From positions 1 through 64,000 of the forward strand of contig NZ_LZSQ01000117.1 in NCBI RefSeq assembly GCF_001665535.1: 64,000 nucleotides of DNA, written 5' to 3'. Positions 7,708 through 16,054 of the stretch are shown in pieces. This DNA comes from Mycobacterium sp. 852002-51961_SCH5331710. Its GTDB lineage: Bacteria; Actinomycetota; Actinomycetes; Mycobacteriales; Mycobacteriaceae. Each line of letters starts with the position of its first letter. Positions within the stretch are counted from its first letter, which is position 1. Both the position numbers and the translations under genes were made by a program. Under the pieces are notes generated by a model. That model searched no databases. It saw only the letters and a program-made list of their open reading frames with translations, and was not told the DNA's origin.

Positions 7708-8433
7708 ATGACGCAGTCCGCCAAGATCACCAACCCGGTCCGGCTCGACGACCTCATCGACGTCATCAAGACCGTGCAGTCCGAACCCCTCGACCAGCTC
7801 ACCGACGCCGTGCTGGCGGCCGAGTCCCTCGGCGAGATCGCCGACCACCTGATCGGCCATTTCGTCGACCAGGCCCGCCGCTCCGGCGCGTCCTGGACCG
7901 ACATCGGCAAGTGCATGGGCGTTACCAAACAGGCCGCGCAGAAACGATTCGTCCCCAAGACGCCGACCGACGCCGAACTCCTCGACCCAAACGCAGGATT
8001 CGGCAGGTTCACTCCCCGCGCCCGCAACGTCGTCGTCGAGTCTCAGAATCTCGCCCACGCGGCCGGCAACGCCGAGATCGGATCCGATCACCTTCTGCTG
8101 GCACTGTTCAAGGACCCGAACGGACTGGCCGCCAAGCTACTCGCCGCCCAGGGCGTCGACTCCGACGCCGTGACGAAGATGGTGTCACTTCCGGCGCGGG
8201 CCGAAGGCGACCTTCCCGCCCTGATTCCCTTCACCAGCGGCGCGAAGAAAGTTCTCGAACTGACCTTCCGACAAGCACTTCGCCTGGGGCACAACTACGT
8301 CGGTACCGAACACATCTTCTTGGCGCTATGGGAGGCCGAGGACGACGACGGCCCTCTGCACCGCATCGGCGTCGACAAGGACCGATTCGAAGCCGAACTG
8401 CTCGATGCGTTGCAGGCCTTCACCGAGGAGTGA
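7708..8433 (+). CDS. HTH plus Clp-N domain protein
   Basis: This is a 241-residue protein. Residues 20-75 include a probable helix-turn-helix (SGASWTDIGKCMGVTKQAAQKRF) like those of actinobacterial HTH/Clp-N proteins. Residues from about 90 hold a double Clp N-terminal repeat: RFTPRARNVVVESQNLAHAAGNAEIGSDHLLLAL and TSGAKKVLELTFRQALRLGHNYVGTEHIFLAL. There is no AAA domain, so it is not a ClpA/ClpC chaperone. Clp-N domains bind adaptors or substrates. Two palindromes directly precede the start, which suggests autoregulation. It could be a DNA-binding sensor of Clp substrates; this is inference. Confidence 0.8.
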   Translation: MTQSAKITNPVRLDDLIDVIKTVQSEPLDQLTDAVLAAESLGEIADHLIGHFVDQARRSGASWTDIGKCMGVTKQAAQKRFVPKTPTDAELLDPNAGFGRFTPRARNVVVESQNLAHAAGNAEIGSDHLLLALFKDPNGLAAKLLAAQGVDSDAVTKMVSLPARAEGDLPALIPFTSGAKKVLELTFRQALRLGHNYVGTEHIFLALWEAEDDDGPLHRIGVDKDRFEAELLDALQAFTEE

Positions 8434-8474
8434 TCTCACAACGGCCGGCCCGGGGGCGTCTTCATGATGTGAGG

Positions 8475-8951
8475 GTGCGACCGTTCGAAGACGTAGTGGC
8501 CGAGCACGGTCCGACCGTGCTGCGCGTCTGCCGCGCCGTCGTCGGTCCCGTCGACGCCGAGGACGCCTGGTCCGAGACGTTTCTGTCGGCACTTCGCGCC
8601 TACCCGCAGTTGCCTGCCGACGCCAACGTAGAGGCCTGGCTCGTCACCATCGCCCACCGTCGCGCGCTCGACGTCGGCCGGGCTCGGTCGCGAAGACCCA
8701 CACCCACCGACGACATGCCCGATCGCGCCGCGCCGCGGGCGGATCCGGCGTCGCACGACCCCGACCTGTGGGACGCGCTCGCCCGCCTGCCCGCCAAGCA
8801 GCGCCAGGCCGTCGCCTACCACCACGTCGCCGGCCTACCGTTCGCCGAGATCGCCGACCTGCTCGGCAACTCTGCCGACGCCGCCCGCCGCGCCGCGGCC
8901 GACGGCATCAAGACACTTCGCAGGATCTACCGTGAGGACCAATGTCGATGA
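8475..8951 (+). CDS. ECF-type sigma factor
   Basis: This is a 158-residue sigma-70 family protein of the extracytoplasmic-function type. Region 2 is seen as EHGPTVLRVCRAVVGPVDAEDAWSETFLSALRAY with NVEAWLVTIAHRRALD. Region 4 is WDALARLPAKQRQAVAYHHVAGLPFAEIADLLGNSADAARRAAADGIKTL. The GTG at 8475 was chosen because region 2 begins right after it. Its stop overlaps the start of the ogt-type gene, so both are in one transcript. No anti-sigma factor gene is adjacent. A role in the DNA alkylation response is inferred from the partner. Confidence 0.8.
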   Translation: MRPFEDVVAEHGPTVLRVCRAVVGPVDAEDAWSETFLSALRAYPQLPADANVEAWLVTIAHRRALDVGRARSRRPTPTDDMPDRAAPRADPASHDPDLWDALARLPAKQRQAVAYHHVAGLPFAEIADLLGNSADAARRAAADGIKTLRRIYREDQCR

Positions 8952-9541
8952 CCACCAACATCTTCGACGAGCTGACCCCCGATGATGAGACGCTCGACCG
9001 GTTGCACCGACGGCTGGAACGCGCCGCCGACCACGACGGCGTCCTCGACGTCGCCTACCGCACGATCGACAGCCCCGTCGGCCCACTCCTGTTGGCCGCC
9101 ACCACCGTCGGACTGGTCCGCGTCGCGTTCGATGTCGAAGACCACGACACGGTGCTCACCCGCCTGGCGCAGACGGTGAGCTCTCGCATCCTGCGCGCAC
9201 CGGCCCGTCTCGACACCGTCGCGTACCAACTCGACGAGTACTTCGCCAAGCGCCGCACCACATTCGAGGTACCGGTCGACCTTCGGCTCGCAGCGGGCTT
9301 TCGCCGCAGCGTGATCGAGCATCTCCGCGACATCGGCTACGGCCGACGTGAGAGCTACGCGGCCGTCGCCGCCGCGGTCGGCAACCCTCGCGCCGTACGC
9401 GCAGTGGGTAGCGCCTGCGCCCACAACCCGCTGCCGGTGGTGATTCCGTGCCATCGTGTCGTGCGCTCGGACGGTTCACCCGGTCAATACGTCGGCGGGC
9501 CGGACGCGAAGTCGGCGCTGCTGAGCCTCGAGGCGGCCTGA
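8942..9541 (+). CDS. ogt: Methylated-DNA-protein cysteine methyltransferase
   Basis: The protein removes the alkyl group from O6-alkylguanine in DNA by irreversible transfer to its own cysteine. It has 199 residues. The active site is VVIPCHRVV with the acceptor Cys. The helix-turn-helix finger before it is GYGRRESYAAVAAAVGNPRAVRAVGSACAHNPLP, and the end is a diverged GQYVGG..AKSALLSLE. An N-terminal segment of about 40 residues precedes the usual Ada-like fold. It overlaps the ECF sigma gene by 10 bp; a second ATG at 8948 is possible. The pairing of a sigma factor with an alkyltransferase recurs in actinobacteria. Confidence 0.85.
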   Translation: MSMTTNIFDELTPDDETLDRLHRRLERAADHDGVLDVAYRTIDSPVGPLLLAATTVGLVRVAFDVEDHDTVLTRLAQTVSSRILRAPARLDTVAYQLDEYFAKRRTTFEVPVDLRLAAGFRRSVIEHLRDIGYGRRESYAAVAAAVGNPRAVRAVGSACAHNPLPVVIPCHRVVRSDGSPGQYVGGPDAKSALLSLEAA

Positions 9542-9577
9542 GGGAATGAATCGGCGCGCCGGGCGGTAGAACCTCGC

Positions 9578-10003
9578 ATGAAACTCAACGACGCCGCCCG
9601 CGCCCTCATCGGGCAGGGTGCAGACGCCACGCTGGTCACCCTCAATCCCGACGGCAGCCCACAGGTGACGTTGGTGTGGGTGGCGCTGAAGTCGACGCCC
9701 GAGGGCGACGAACTCGTCACCGCACACCTCGCCGAGCATCAGAAGGTCCGCAACGTCCGCCGCGACCCCCGCGTCGCGGTGACGATCCTGTCGCCGCAAG
9801 GTGTCGGGCAGGCGATGCGGCCGTACCTGGCGATCAACGGCACCGCCCGCGTCGTCGAGGGCGGTGCGCCCGAACTGCTGAAGGAACTCGCCCAAACGCT
9901 GTCCAGCCCGGATTCGGGGTTTCCGCCCCAGGACGCTCCGCCCGGGTACCTGACCCGGATCTGTATCGACAAGGTCGGCGGCGTCGGGCCGTGGACGTCC
10001 TGA
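9578..10003 (+). CDS. PPOX-class F420/FMN-dependent protein
   Basis: The 141-residue product is of the split beta-barrel pyridoxamine-phosphate-oxidase type, close to the actinobacterial group that uses F420 (Rv1155-like). Visible signatures are ATLVTLNPDGSPQVTLVWV, EHQKVRNVRRDPRVAVTI and the C-terminal YLTRICIDKVGGVGPW. The last matches the family's usual end. It probably binds F420 or a flavin and reduces a small molecule; the substrate cannot be told from sequence. It stands alone between the ogt gene and an MPT63-like gene. Confidence 0.75.
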   Translation: MKLNDAARALIGQGADATLVTLNPDGSPQVTLVWVALKSTPEGDELVTAHLAEHQKVRNVRRDPRVAVTILSPQGVGQAMRPYLAINGTARVVEGGAPELLKELAQTLSSPDSGFPPQDAPPGYLTRICIDKVGGVGPWTS

Positions 10004-10049
10004 CCGGGAAGCGTCTGTAACACGTTTCAGTGTGTGCGATCATTCGGTG

Positions 10050-10541
10050 ATGCGTCGCTGGTTCGTGCTGCTCGTGGTCGCCATGGCGACCGCCGCCGGG
10101 ATAGTCGCTGCACCCGCCTCGGCGGTGACCGCTCCGATCGGCAGACTGGGCGACACCCTGCAGGTGAAGTTCGAGGGCCTGGTTGCCGACATCACCGTTC
10201 ACAGCGTCGACCCGTCGCCGATCCCGCCCGGGTTCGGCTATCCCCCGCGGCCCCCGCGTCAGCAGGTCTGGCGAGCCTGGGTGACGGTGCATTCGATTCA
10301 GGTGCCGACGCCGTATGCGCAGTCGATCACCTACAGCTTCCGCGGTGTCACGCCGACGGGCGACAGCTACGAACCCCGCAACACCGACGCCCCGGACGCG
10401 CTGCAACCGCAACTGAACAACGCGCCCGCCGGTTCGACGGTCAGCGGCGCGGTGTTCTGGGACTGCTACCGCGACCTGGTGTCCAACGTGGTGCTGCTCG
10501 ACAAGGTCACCGGCGAGCACCTGGCTCAGTGGAACGTGTAG
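10050..10541 (+). CDS. MPT63-like (DUF1942) secreted protein
   Basis: The product is 163 residues with a signal peptide of about 25 residues (VLLVVAMATAAGIVAAPASA). The mature chain follows the MPT63/DUF1942 pattern: IGRLGDTLQVKF, then QQVWRAWVTVHSIQV, SITYSFRGVTPTGDSY, a GSTVSGAVFWDC strand and LAQW at the end. MPT63 is a small immunoglobulin-like secreted antigen of M. tuberculosis with no known enzyme activity. A proline-rich loop (YPPRPPRQ) sits in the first third. The acetyltransferase gene starts immediately after its stop. Confidence 0.65.
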   Translation: MRRWFVLLVVAMATAAGIVAAPASAVTAPIGRLGDTLQVKFEGLVADITVHSVDPSPIPPGFGYPPRPPRQQVWRAWVTVHSIQVPTPYAQSITYSFRGVTPTGDSYEPRNTDAPDALQPQLNNAPAGSTVSGAVFWDCYRDLVSNVVLLDKVTGEHLAQWNV

Positions 10542-11105
10542 TTGCCGTTGGGCATTGACGTCACGGCGGCCGTCGAAGCCGACCTGCCCGAACTCGCCGA
10601 CGTCGCCGCCCGCACCTTTCCGCTCGCCTGTCCCCCGGCAGCCACACCCGACAACGTCGCAGCGTTCATCGAGGAGAACCTGTCGCAGTCCCGCTTCCGC
10701 GACTACCTCGTCGACCCCGACCGGGCGGTGTTCGTCGCGCGCGCCGGCAGCGCAATCACCGGCTACGCCATGCTGATTCGCGGTGTCCCCGACGACCCCG
10801 ACGTCCAGCGTGCCGTCGGATCCCGCGCCGCCGTCGAGGTGTCGAAGATCTACGTGCTGCCCGACCACCACGGCGCCGGTGTCGCCACTGCCTTGATGAC
10901 CGCGGCGGTGCAGGAGGCCACCGATCTGGGCGCTGCAGCGGTGTGGCTCGGCGTCAATCAGCAGAATCGACGCGCGCAACGGTTCTACGCCAAGCACGGT
11001 TTCGTCGTCAGCGGCACCAAGACATTCCGATTGGGTGCGGCCATCGAGCACGACTACGTGATGGTGCTCGACCTTCGACCGCGAACAGACGCAAAACTGA
11101 CGTAA
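10542..11105 (+). CDS. GNAT family N-acetyltransferase
   Basis: This predicted acetyl-CoA-dependent transferase has about 187 residues. The acetyl-CoA-binding motif is SKIYVLPDHHGAGVATALM (V/I-x-x-x-x-Q/H-G-x-G-x-A type). A second conserved part is VWLGVNQQNRRAQRFYAKHGFVVSGTKTF. The substrate is unknown. The start is the TTG directly after the preceding stop, with no gap, so translation is probably coupled to the MPT63-like gene. It runs convergently toward zapE. Confidence 0.75.
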   Translation: MPLGIDVTAAVEADLPELADVAARTFPLACPPAATPDNVAAFIEENLSQSRFRDYLVDPDRAVFVARAGSAITGYAMLIRGVPDDPDVQRAVGSRAAVEVSKIYVLPDHHGAGVATALMTAAVQEATDLGAAAVWLGVNQQNRRAQRFYAKHGFVVSGTKTFRLGAAIEHDYVMVLDLRPRTDAKLT

Positions 11106-11126
11106 TCGGCCCGAAAGTAGGCAGGT

Positions 11127-12179
11127 TTACGTCTGCTCGCGCGAAGAAGGCGAGCCCAGTTCGCTGCCTTCCCTCGACAGCGCCAGTAGTCGCGACGTCG
11201 CGCGCAGATACTTCTTGCGGAATCCACCCGCCAGCATCTCTTCGCTGAAGAGGGTGTCCAGTTTCGCCCCCGACGCCACCACCGGGATTCCCGCGTCGTA
11301 CAGACGGTCGGTCAACGACACCAGGCGCAGGGCCACGTTCTGGTCGTCGACCGTGTGCACGCCGGTGAGGAACACCGCGCCGATCCCTTCGATCAGTGTC
11401 AGGTAGCGCGACGGGTGCATGGTGGCCAGATGCGCGCACAGCGCGTCGAAGTCGTCGAGGGTCGCATTCGCCGACCGTTCGGCGCGCTCACGGACCTCGG
11501 TGTCGCTCAACGGTTCGGGCGCGGGCGGGAGATCGCGATGGCGATAGTCCGGTCCGTCGATGCGCACCGTCTCGAAAATGGCTGCCAGCGTGTTGATCTC
11601 ACGCAGAAAGTCCTGCGCCGCGAATCGCCCCTCCCCCAGTTGCTCAGGCAGCGTGTTCGACGTCGCAGCCACCGATACCCCGCGCTCGACGAGTTGCGAC
11701 AGCAGCCGCGAGATCAGCGTTGTGTTGCCGGGGTCGTCGAGTTCGAATTCGTCGATGCACACCACCACGTAATCGGCCAACAGTTCGATGCACTCGACGA
11801 ACCCGAAAACGCTTGCCAGCTGGGTCAACTCGCCGAAGGTCGCGAACGCCTTCGGTTCCGGCAGCCGGTAGTACGACGACGCCAGCAGGTGGGTCTTGCC
11901 GACACCGAAACCCCCGTCTAGATACAAGCCGACCCCGGGCAGCACCTCCCGGCGCCCGAACAATTTCTTCTTGCCCGCCCGACGCTGCTCCGCCTGGTCG
12001 CAGAACCGGGCGCAGGACTGCACGGCTGCGGCCTGTGACGGCTCGGCGGGGTCGGGGATGTAGCTGTCGAAGCTGACGTCGGAGAACGTGGGTGGCGGCA
12101 CGAGTTGGGCGATCAGCCGGTCCGGTGTGACGTCGGGGTGCCGATCGACCAGATGTTGCACCGCTCCGGACCCGTCCAT
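11127..12179 (-). CDS. zapE: ZapE/AFG1-like ATPase
   Basis: This is a P-loop ATPase of 350 residues of the AFG1/ZapE family, which in E. coli acts with the Z-ring during division. Walker A is GGFGVGKTHLL, Walker B is VVVCIDEFELDDPG, and the sensor region is GVSVAATSNTLPEQLGEGRF, all typical of the family. It corresponds in position to Rv2670c. It is divergent from the reductase gene, with 34 bp between start codons. Its role in mycobacteria is inferred from the family. Confidence 0.85.
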   Translation of the reverse strand: MDGSGAVQHLVDRHPDVTPDRLIAQLVPPPTFSDVSFDSYIPDPAEPSQAAAVQSCARFCDQAEQRRAGKKKLFGRREVLPGVGLYLDGGFGVGKTHLLASSYYRLPEPKAFATFGELTQLASVFGFVECIELLADYVVVCIDEFELDDPGNTTLISRLLSQLVERGVSVAATSNTLPEQLGEGRFAAQDFLREINTLAAIFETVRIDGPDYRHRDLPPAPEPLSDTEVRERAERSANATLDDFDALCAHLATMHPSRYLTLIEGIGAVFLTGVHTVDDQNVALRLVSLTDRLYDAGIPVVASGAKLDTLFSEEMLAGGFRKKYLRATSRLLALSREGSELGSPSSREQT

Positions 12180-12213
12180 GCAGGCACCTTATCGACGTGC
12201 TGCAATCGTCTTC

Positions 12214-12996
12214 ATGCCCGATACCGCCGCTGCGGCGCAGTTCACAGTGCTCGGGGCTGACGGCGCCCCGATCGACGGCGCCGACGGGAGGCTCGCCGAC
12301 TTCTACGCCTACCCGGCCGACCTGCGAAGGTGCTGGGTGCGCGGCAACATGATCGCCACCGTCGACGGCGGAGCGACCGCCGACGGTAAGACCGCGGCGC
12401 TGGGAGGCGTCGGCGATCGCACCATCTTCGAGCAGATGCGCTACGCCGCCGACGTGATCCTCGTCGGCGCCGCCACCGTGCGCACCGAGAACTACTCCGG
12501 CGCGCAGGTGCCCGTGCCGCAACGCGGCGAGCGACAGGTGCGCGGCCAGGCCGAGGTGCCGCCGATCGCCGTCGTCACGCGGACGGGCAACCTCGACCCG
12601 GATGCCCGCTTCTTCACCCGCACCGAGGTGCCACCGCTGGTCTTGACGAGCTCCGCCGCCTGTGACGACACCCGCCGCCGTCTCGGCGGGCTCGCCGAGG
12701 TGATCGATGCCTCCGGCGCCCGGCCCGACGAGGTCGATGCCGCGAGTGCGCTCGACGCGCTGGCCGCACGCAAGTTGTTTCGGGTGCTCACCGAGGGCGG
12801 TCCGCTGATCCTGAGCCTGCTCATCGAGAGCGATCTGCTCGATGAGCTGTGCCTGACGATCGCGCCGTTCCTGGTCGGCGGCAAGGCGCCGCGAATCGCG
12901 ACCGGCCCCGGAGAGGTGCTGACGCGGATGCGGCCGGCGCATGTACTGACCGACGACGACGGCTATCTGTACACGCGCTACGTCCGGCTCGGCTGA
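12214..12996 (+). CDS. RibD C-terminal-like reductase
   Basis: The 260-residue product is related to the reductase half of RibD and to dihydrofolate reductase-like folds, and corresponds to Rv2671. Key stretches are RGNMIATVDGGATADGKTAALGG, FEQMRYAADVILVGAATVRTE, and the C-terminal RVLTEGGPLILSLLIESDLLDELCLTIAPFLVGG. It probably uses NADPH to reduce a pteridine or pyrimidine substrate. It lacks the deaminase half of true RibD. The ATG at 12214 matches the usual family start. Confidence 0.8.
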   Translation: MPDTAAAAQFTVLGADGAPIDGADGRLADFYAYPADLRRCWVRGNMIATVDGGATADGKTAALGGVGDRTIFEQMRYAADVILVGAATVRTENYSGAQVPVPQRGERQVRGQAEVPPIAVVTRTGNLDPDARFFTRTEVPPLVLTSSAACDDTRRRLGGLAEVIDASGARPDEVDAASALDALAARKLFRVLTEGGPLILSLLIESDLLDELCLTIAPFLVGGKAPRIATGPGEVLTRMRPAHVLTDDDGYLYTRYVRLG

Positions 12997-13021
12997 GGCA
13001 CGCATCAGTACTGTGGTCGGC

Positions 13022-14587
13022 ATGCATCGGCGTGGTCAGCTGGTTCGGCTCCTCAGCCTGGCATCCGTCGTCGCCTTCGTCGCGGCGTGTTCGCCGGGCC
13101 TCGCCGCCAATCCCCGCTTCGCCACCGACTCCGGCGCGGGCCCCCAGGGCGAGCCGGAAACGACCAAGGCGGCCGAGGGTCCGCCGGCCGTCGAGGCGCC
13201 GAAGAACGACCTGGCCTGGCGGGAGTGCACGTCGCGGGTGTTCACCGACGCCGCTGTACCCGCCGTACCCGGTGTGACGCTGGACTGTGCCACCTACGAC
13301 GCCGACCTCGACCCGATCAACGGTGCGTCGGGCTCGGTCAGCATCGGCGTGGTGCGGGCGCGCGGTCCGCAAACTCCCGAGGACGCCGGCCCGCTGGTGA
13401 TGACGACCGGCACGGACCTGCCGTCGTCCATCCAGTTGCCGGTGTGGCTGTCGCGCGCAGGCACCGATGTGCTCAACACCCATCCGATCGTCGCCGTCGA
13501 CCGCCGCGGTATGGGCATGTCCGGCGCGCTGGACTGCCGCGACCTGTTCGACCGCCAGGAGATGCTCGACCAGGCGCAGTTCCAGTCCGGCGACGACCCG
13601 GTGGCCAACCTGGGCGCCATCGTCCAAACCGCGACGACGAGCTGCACCGACACCATCGCCCCCGGCGACTCCGCCTACGACAATTCGCACGCCGCCGAGG
13701 ACATCGAGCGGCTGCGAAGCACATGGGACGTGCCCGCGCTGGCGCTGCTGGGTGTCGGGAACGGAGCGCAGATCGCGCTCGCGTACGCCGGATCGCACCC
13801 CAACAAGGTCGCGCGCCTGGTGCTCGATTCGCCGCTGCCACTGGGCATCGCCGCCGAAGCCGCGATGGAGCAGCGCGTCAAAGGCGAGCAGGCCGCGCTG
13901 AACGCCTGGGCCGCGCAGTGCGCCGCGACCAACTGCGTGCTGGGCCCCGATCCCAAGGCGGCGGTCGACGCGCTGTTCTCGGCCGCCCGCCAGGGCCGAG
14001 GTCCCAACGGCGCCGCTGTCGCCACGGTGGCCAACGCGATCGCCACCGCACTCGCTTATCCGCGCGGCGACCGGGTCGAGTCGGTCAATGCGCTGGCCGC
14101 CGCCATCGCGGCCGCGCAATCGGGAGATCCGGCTCCGTTCACCGACCTGATCGCCCGCGCCGAGACCCTGCGCGACACCGACGGTCAGTTCGTCAACAGC
14201 TGCAGCGATTCGCTGAACCGACCCACTCCGGACCGGGTGCGCGAGCTGGTCGTGGCCTGGGACAAGCTCTATCCGCAGTTCGGCACGGTCGGTGCGCTGA
14301 GCCTGGTCAATTGCCTGAACTGGCCGAGCGGTTCAACGCCCGAGGAGCCGAAGAACCTGAAGATCCCCGTGCTGCTGCTCGGCACGCAGAACGACCCGAT
14401 CGTGGGCAACGAAGGCGTCGCCGCGGTCGCGGCGACGGCGATCAACGCCGGCTCGGCCAACAGGCGAGTCATGTGGCAGGGCATCGGACACGGCGCCTCG
14501 ATCTACTCGCCGTGCACACTGCCTCCGGTCGTGGGTTACCTCGACAGCGGCAAGCTGCCGGACACCGACACGTTCTGCCCTGCCTGA
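13022..14587 (+). CDS. Alpha/beta hydrolase lipoprotein, nucleophile replaced
   Basis: This is a 521-residue exported protein in the position of Rv2672. The leader ends in VVAFVAAC, an acceptable lipobox, so it is probably anchored in the membrane by lipid. The fold matches mycobacterial tripeptidyl-peptidase-like hydrolases: VDRRGMGMSGALDC, a nucleophile elbow, GTQNDPIVGNEG with the Asp, and GIGHGAS with the His. The elbow reads LLGVGNGAQ, so Gly stands where Ser is expected in G-x-S-x-G. Enzymatic activity is therefore doubtful unless another residue serves. The aftC gene follows. Confidence 0.8.
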   Translation: MHRRGQLVRLLSLASVVAFVAACSPGLAANPRFATDSGAGPQGEPETTKAAEGPPAVEAPKNDLAWRECTSRVFTDAAVPAVPGVTLDCATYDADLDPINGASGSVSIGVVRARGPQTPEDAGPLVMTTGTDLPSSIQLPVWLSRAGTDVLNTHPIVAVDRRGMGMSGALDCRDLFDRQEMLDQAQFQSGDDPVANLGAIVQTATTSCTDTIAPGDSAYDNSHAAEDIERLRSTWDVPALALLGVGNGAQIALAYAGSHPNKVARLVLDSPLPLGIAAEAAMEQRVKGEQAALNAWAAQCAATNCVLGPDPKAAVDALFSAARQGRGPNGAAVATVANAIATALAYPRGDRVESVNALAAAIAAAQSGDPAPFTDLIARAETLRDTDGQFVNSCSDSLNRPTPDRVRELVVAWDKLYPQFGTVGALSLVNCLNWPSGSTPEEPKNLKIPVLLLGTQNDPIVGNEGVAAVAATAINAGSANRRVMWQGIGHGASIYSPCTLPPVVGYLDSGKLPDTDTFCPA

Positions 14588-14623
14588 CGCCTCACGCGTT
14601 CGGCGGTCGGGTACCGTGCGGTC

Positions 14624-15922
14624 GTGCGCGATCTTGTGACCGCCCCATTCCGGCCCCGGACCTCCCCGCCCAACGTGGCGTCGGTGTTGAGGCTGATCCT
14701 GTGGCCGCTGGCGATCCTGTTCATCATCCACCGCAGCTACGTCCTGGCCACCAACGGCTACATCACCGACGATTACGGGCCCGTGTACCGGGCGGTCGTC
14801 AATTTCAAGATGGGCTGGGACATCTACAACGAGCACTTCGACCACGTCGATCCGCACTACCTCTATCCTCCCGGCGGCACGTTGTTGATGGCGCCGTTCG
14901 GCTATCTGCCCGTTGACGCATCGCGCTACTGGTTCATCACGTTCAACACGATCGCGATCGTGCTGGCCGCCTACTTCCTGGTCCGGCTGTTCGGCTTCGG
15001 CTTCCGTTCGGTCGCGCTGCCCGCGCTGCTGGCCGCGATGTTCTGCACCGAAAGCGTGATCAACACACTGGTTTTCGGCAACATCAACGGATGCATCCTG
15101 CTGGCCGAGGTGTTGTTCTTCCGCTGGCTGCTGGACGGCAAGCGCAACCACGAATGGTTGGCGGGCGCGGCGATCGGATTGACCCTGGTGGTCAAACCGC
15201 TTCTGGCGCCGCTGTTGTTGCTGCCGCTGCTGAACCGGCAATGGCGAGCGTTGGTGACCGCCGTCGCGGTGCCACTGGCGTTCAACGTCGCGGCATGGCC
15301 GTTGATCAGCGACCCGATGAGCTTCTTCACCCGCACCGTCCCCTACATCCTCACCACCCGCGACTACTTCAACAGCTCCATCGCCGGCAACGGCGTCTAC
15401 TACGGCCTGCCGACCTGGCTGATCCTGTTGTTACGCATCGCCTTTGCCATCATCGCGGTGATCTCGCTGTGGCTGCTGTACAAGTACTACCGCACCCGTG
15501 ACCCGCTGCTCTGGATGACGACGTCGTCCGGCGTGCTGCTGATCACGTCGTTCCTGGTGTTGTCGCTGGGGCAGGGCTACTACTCGATGATGTTGTTCCC
15601 GTTCCTGATGACGGTGGTGCTGCCGAATTCGGTGCTGCGGAACTGGCCTGCGTGGCTCGCGATCTACGGGTTCATGAGCGCCGACCGCTGGCTGCTCGGG
15701 CACTGGCCGACGACGGGTCGGTTCCTCGAGTACATGAAGTTCACCTACGGGTGGGGCCTGATGTTGGTCGTGGTGTTCTCGGTGCTGTACTTCCGCTATC
15801 TGGACGCCAAGGCAGAAGGCCGTCTCGACGACGGAATCGACCCGGCATGGCTGAACAAGTCGCGATCAGATCCGGGTGCCTCGACCGAGCCGGCACCGCC
15901 GGTTGCGCCCCCGATCAGCTGA
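14624..15922 (+). CDS. aftC: Arabinofuranosyltransferase AftC
   Basis: This integral membrane glycosyltransferase (GT-C fold, GT87/DUF2029) has 432 residues and about ten to twelve membrane segments. It corresponds to Rv2673, which adds alpha-1,3-arabinofuranose branches to arabinogalactan and lipoarabinomannan, using decaprenyl-phospho-arabinose. The periplasmic loop after the first helix has the acidic motif NGYITDDYGPVYR expected for GT-C enzymes. YPPGGTLLMAPFGYLP follows. Translation starts at a GTG. The C-terminal tail is cytoplasmic-looking and proline-rich. Confidence 0.85.
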   Translation: MRDLVTAPFRPRTSPPNVASVLRLILWPLAILFIIHRSYVLATNGYITDDYGPVYRAVVNFKMGWDIYNEHFDHVDPHYLYPPGGTLLMAPFGYLPVDASRYWFITFNTIAIVLAAYFLVRLFGFGFRSVALPALLAAMFCTESVINTLVFGNINGCILLAEVLFFRWLLDGKRNHEWLAGAAIGLTLVVKPLLAPLLLLPLLNRQWRALVTAVAVPLAFNVAAWPLISDPMSFFTRTVPYILTTRDYFNSSIAGNGVYYGLPTWLILLLRIAFAIIAVISLWLLYKYYRTRDPLLWMTTSSGVLLITSFLVLSLGQGYYSMMLFPFLMTVVLPNSVLRNWPAWLAIYGFMSADRWLLGHWPTTGRFLEYMKFTYGWGLMLVVVFSVLYFRYLDAKAEGRLDDGIDPAWLNKSRSDPGASTEPAPPVAPPIS

Positions 15923-15958
15923 TACCGATTTCGGCTCCGACAGTATTTGCCAACGCAA

Positions 15959-15989
15959 GGTTATGACGGGCAGCACGCCCGTTATAACC
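15959..15989. terminator. Hairpin downstream of aftC
   Basis: The arms GGTTATGACGGGC and GCCCGTTATAACC pair over 13 positions with one G-U and enclose an AGCAC loop. The hairpin begins 37 bp after the aftC stop and just before the phosphotransferase gene. No U-tract follows. It may end aftC transcription or mark the left edge of the inserted two-gene segment. Confidence 0.45.
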
Positions 15990-16054
15990 AGTGCTGACGC
16001 GCCTTCGATCTCGTACGATTGATTCGCTCGCGGGGTCTGAAGGGGAGGCGCAAC

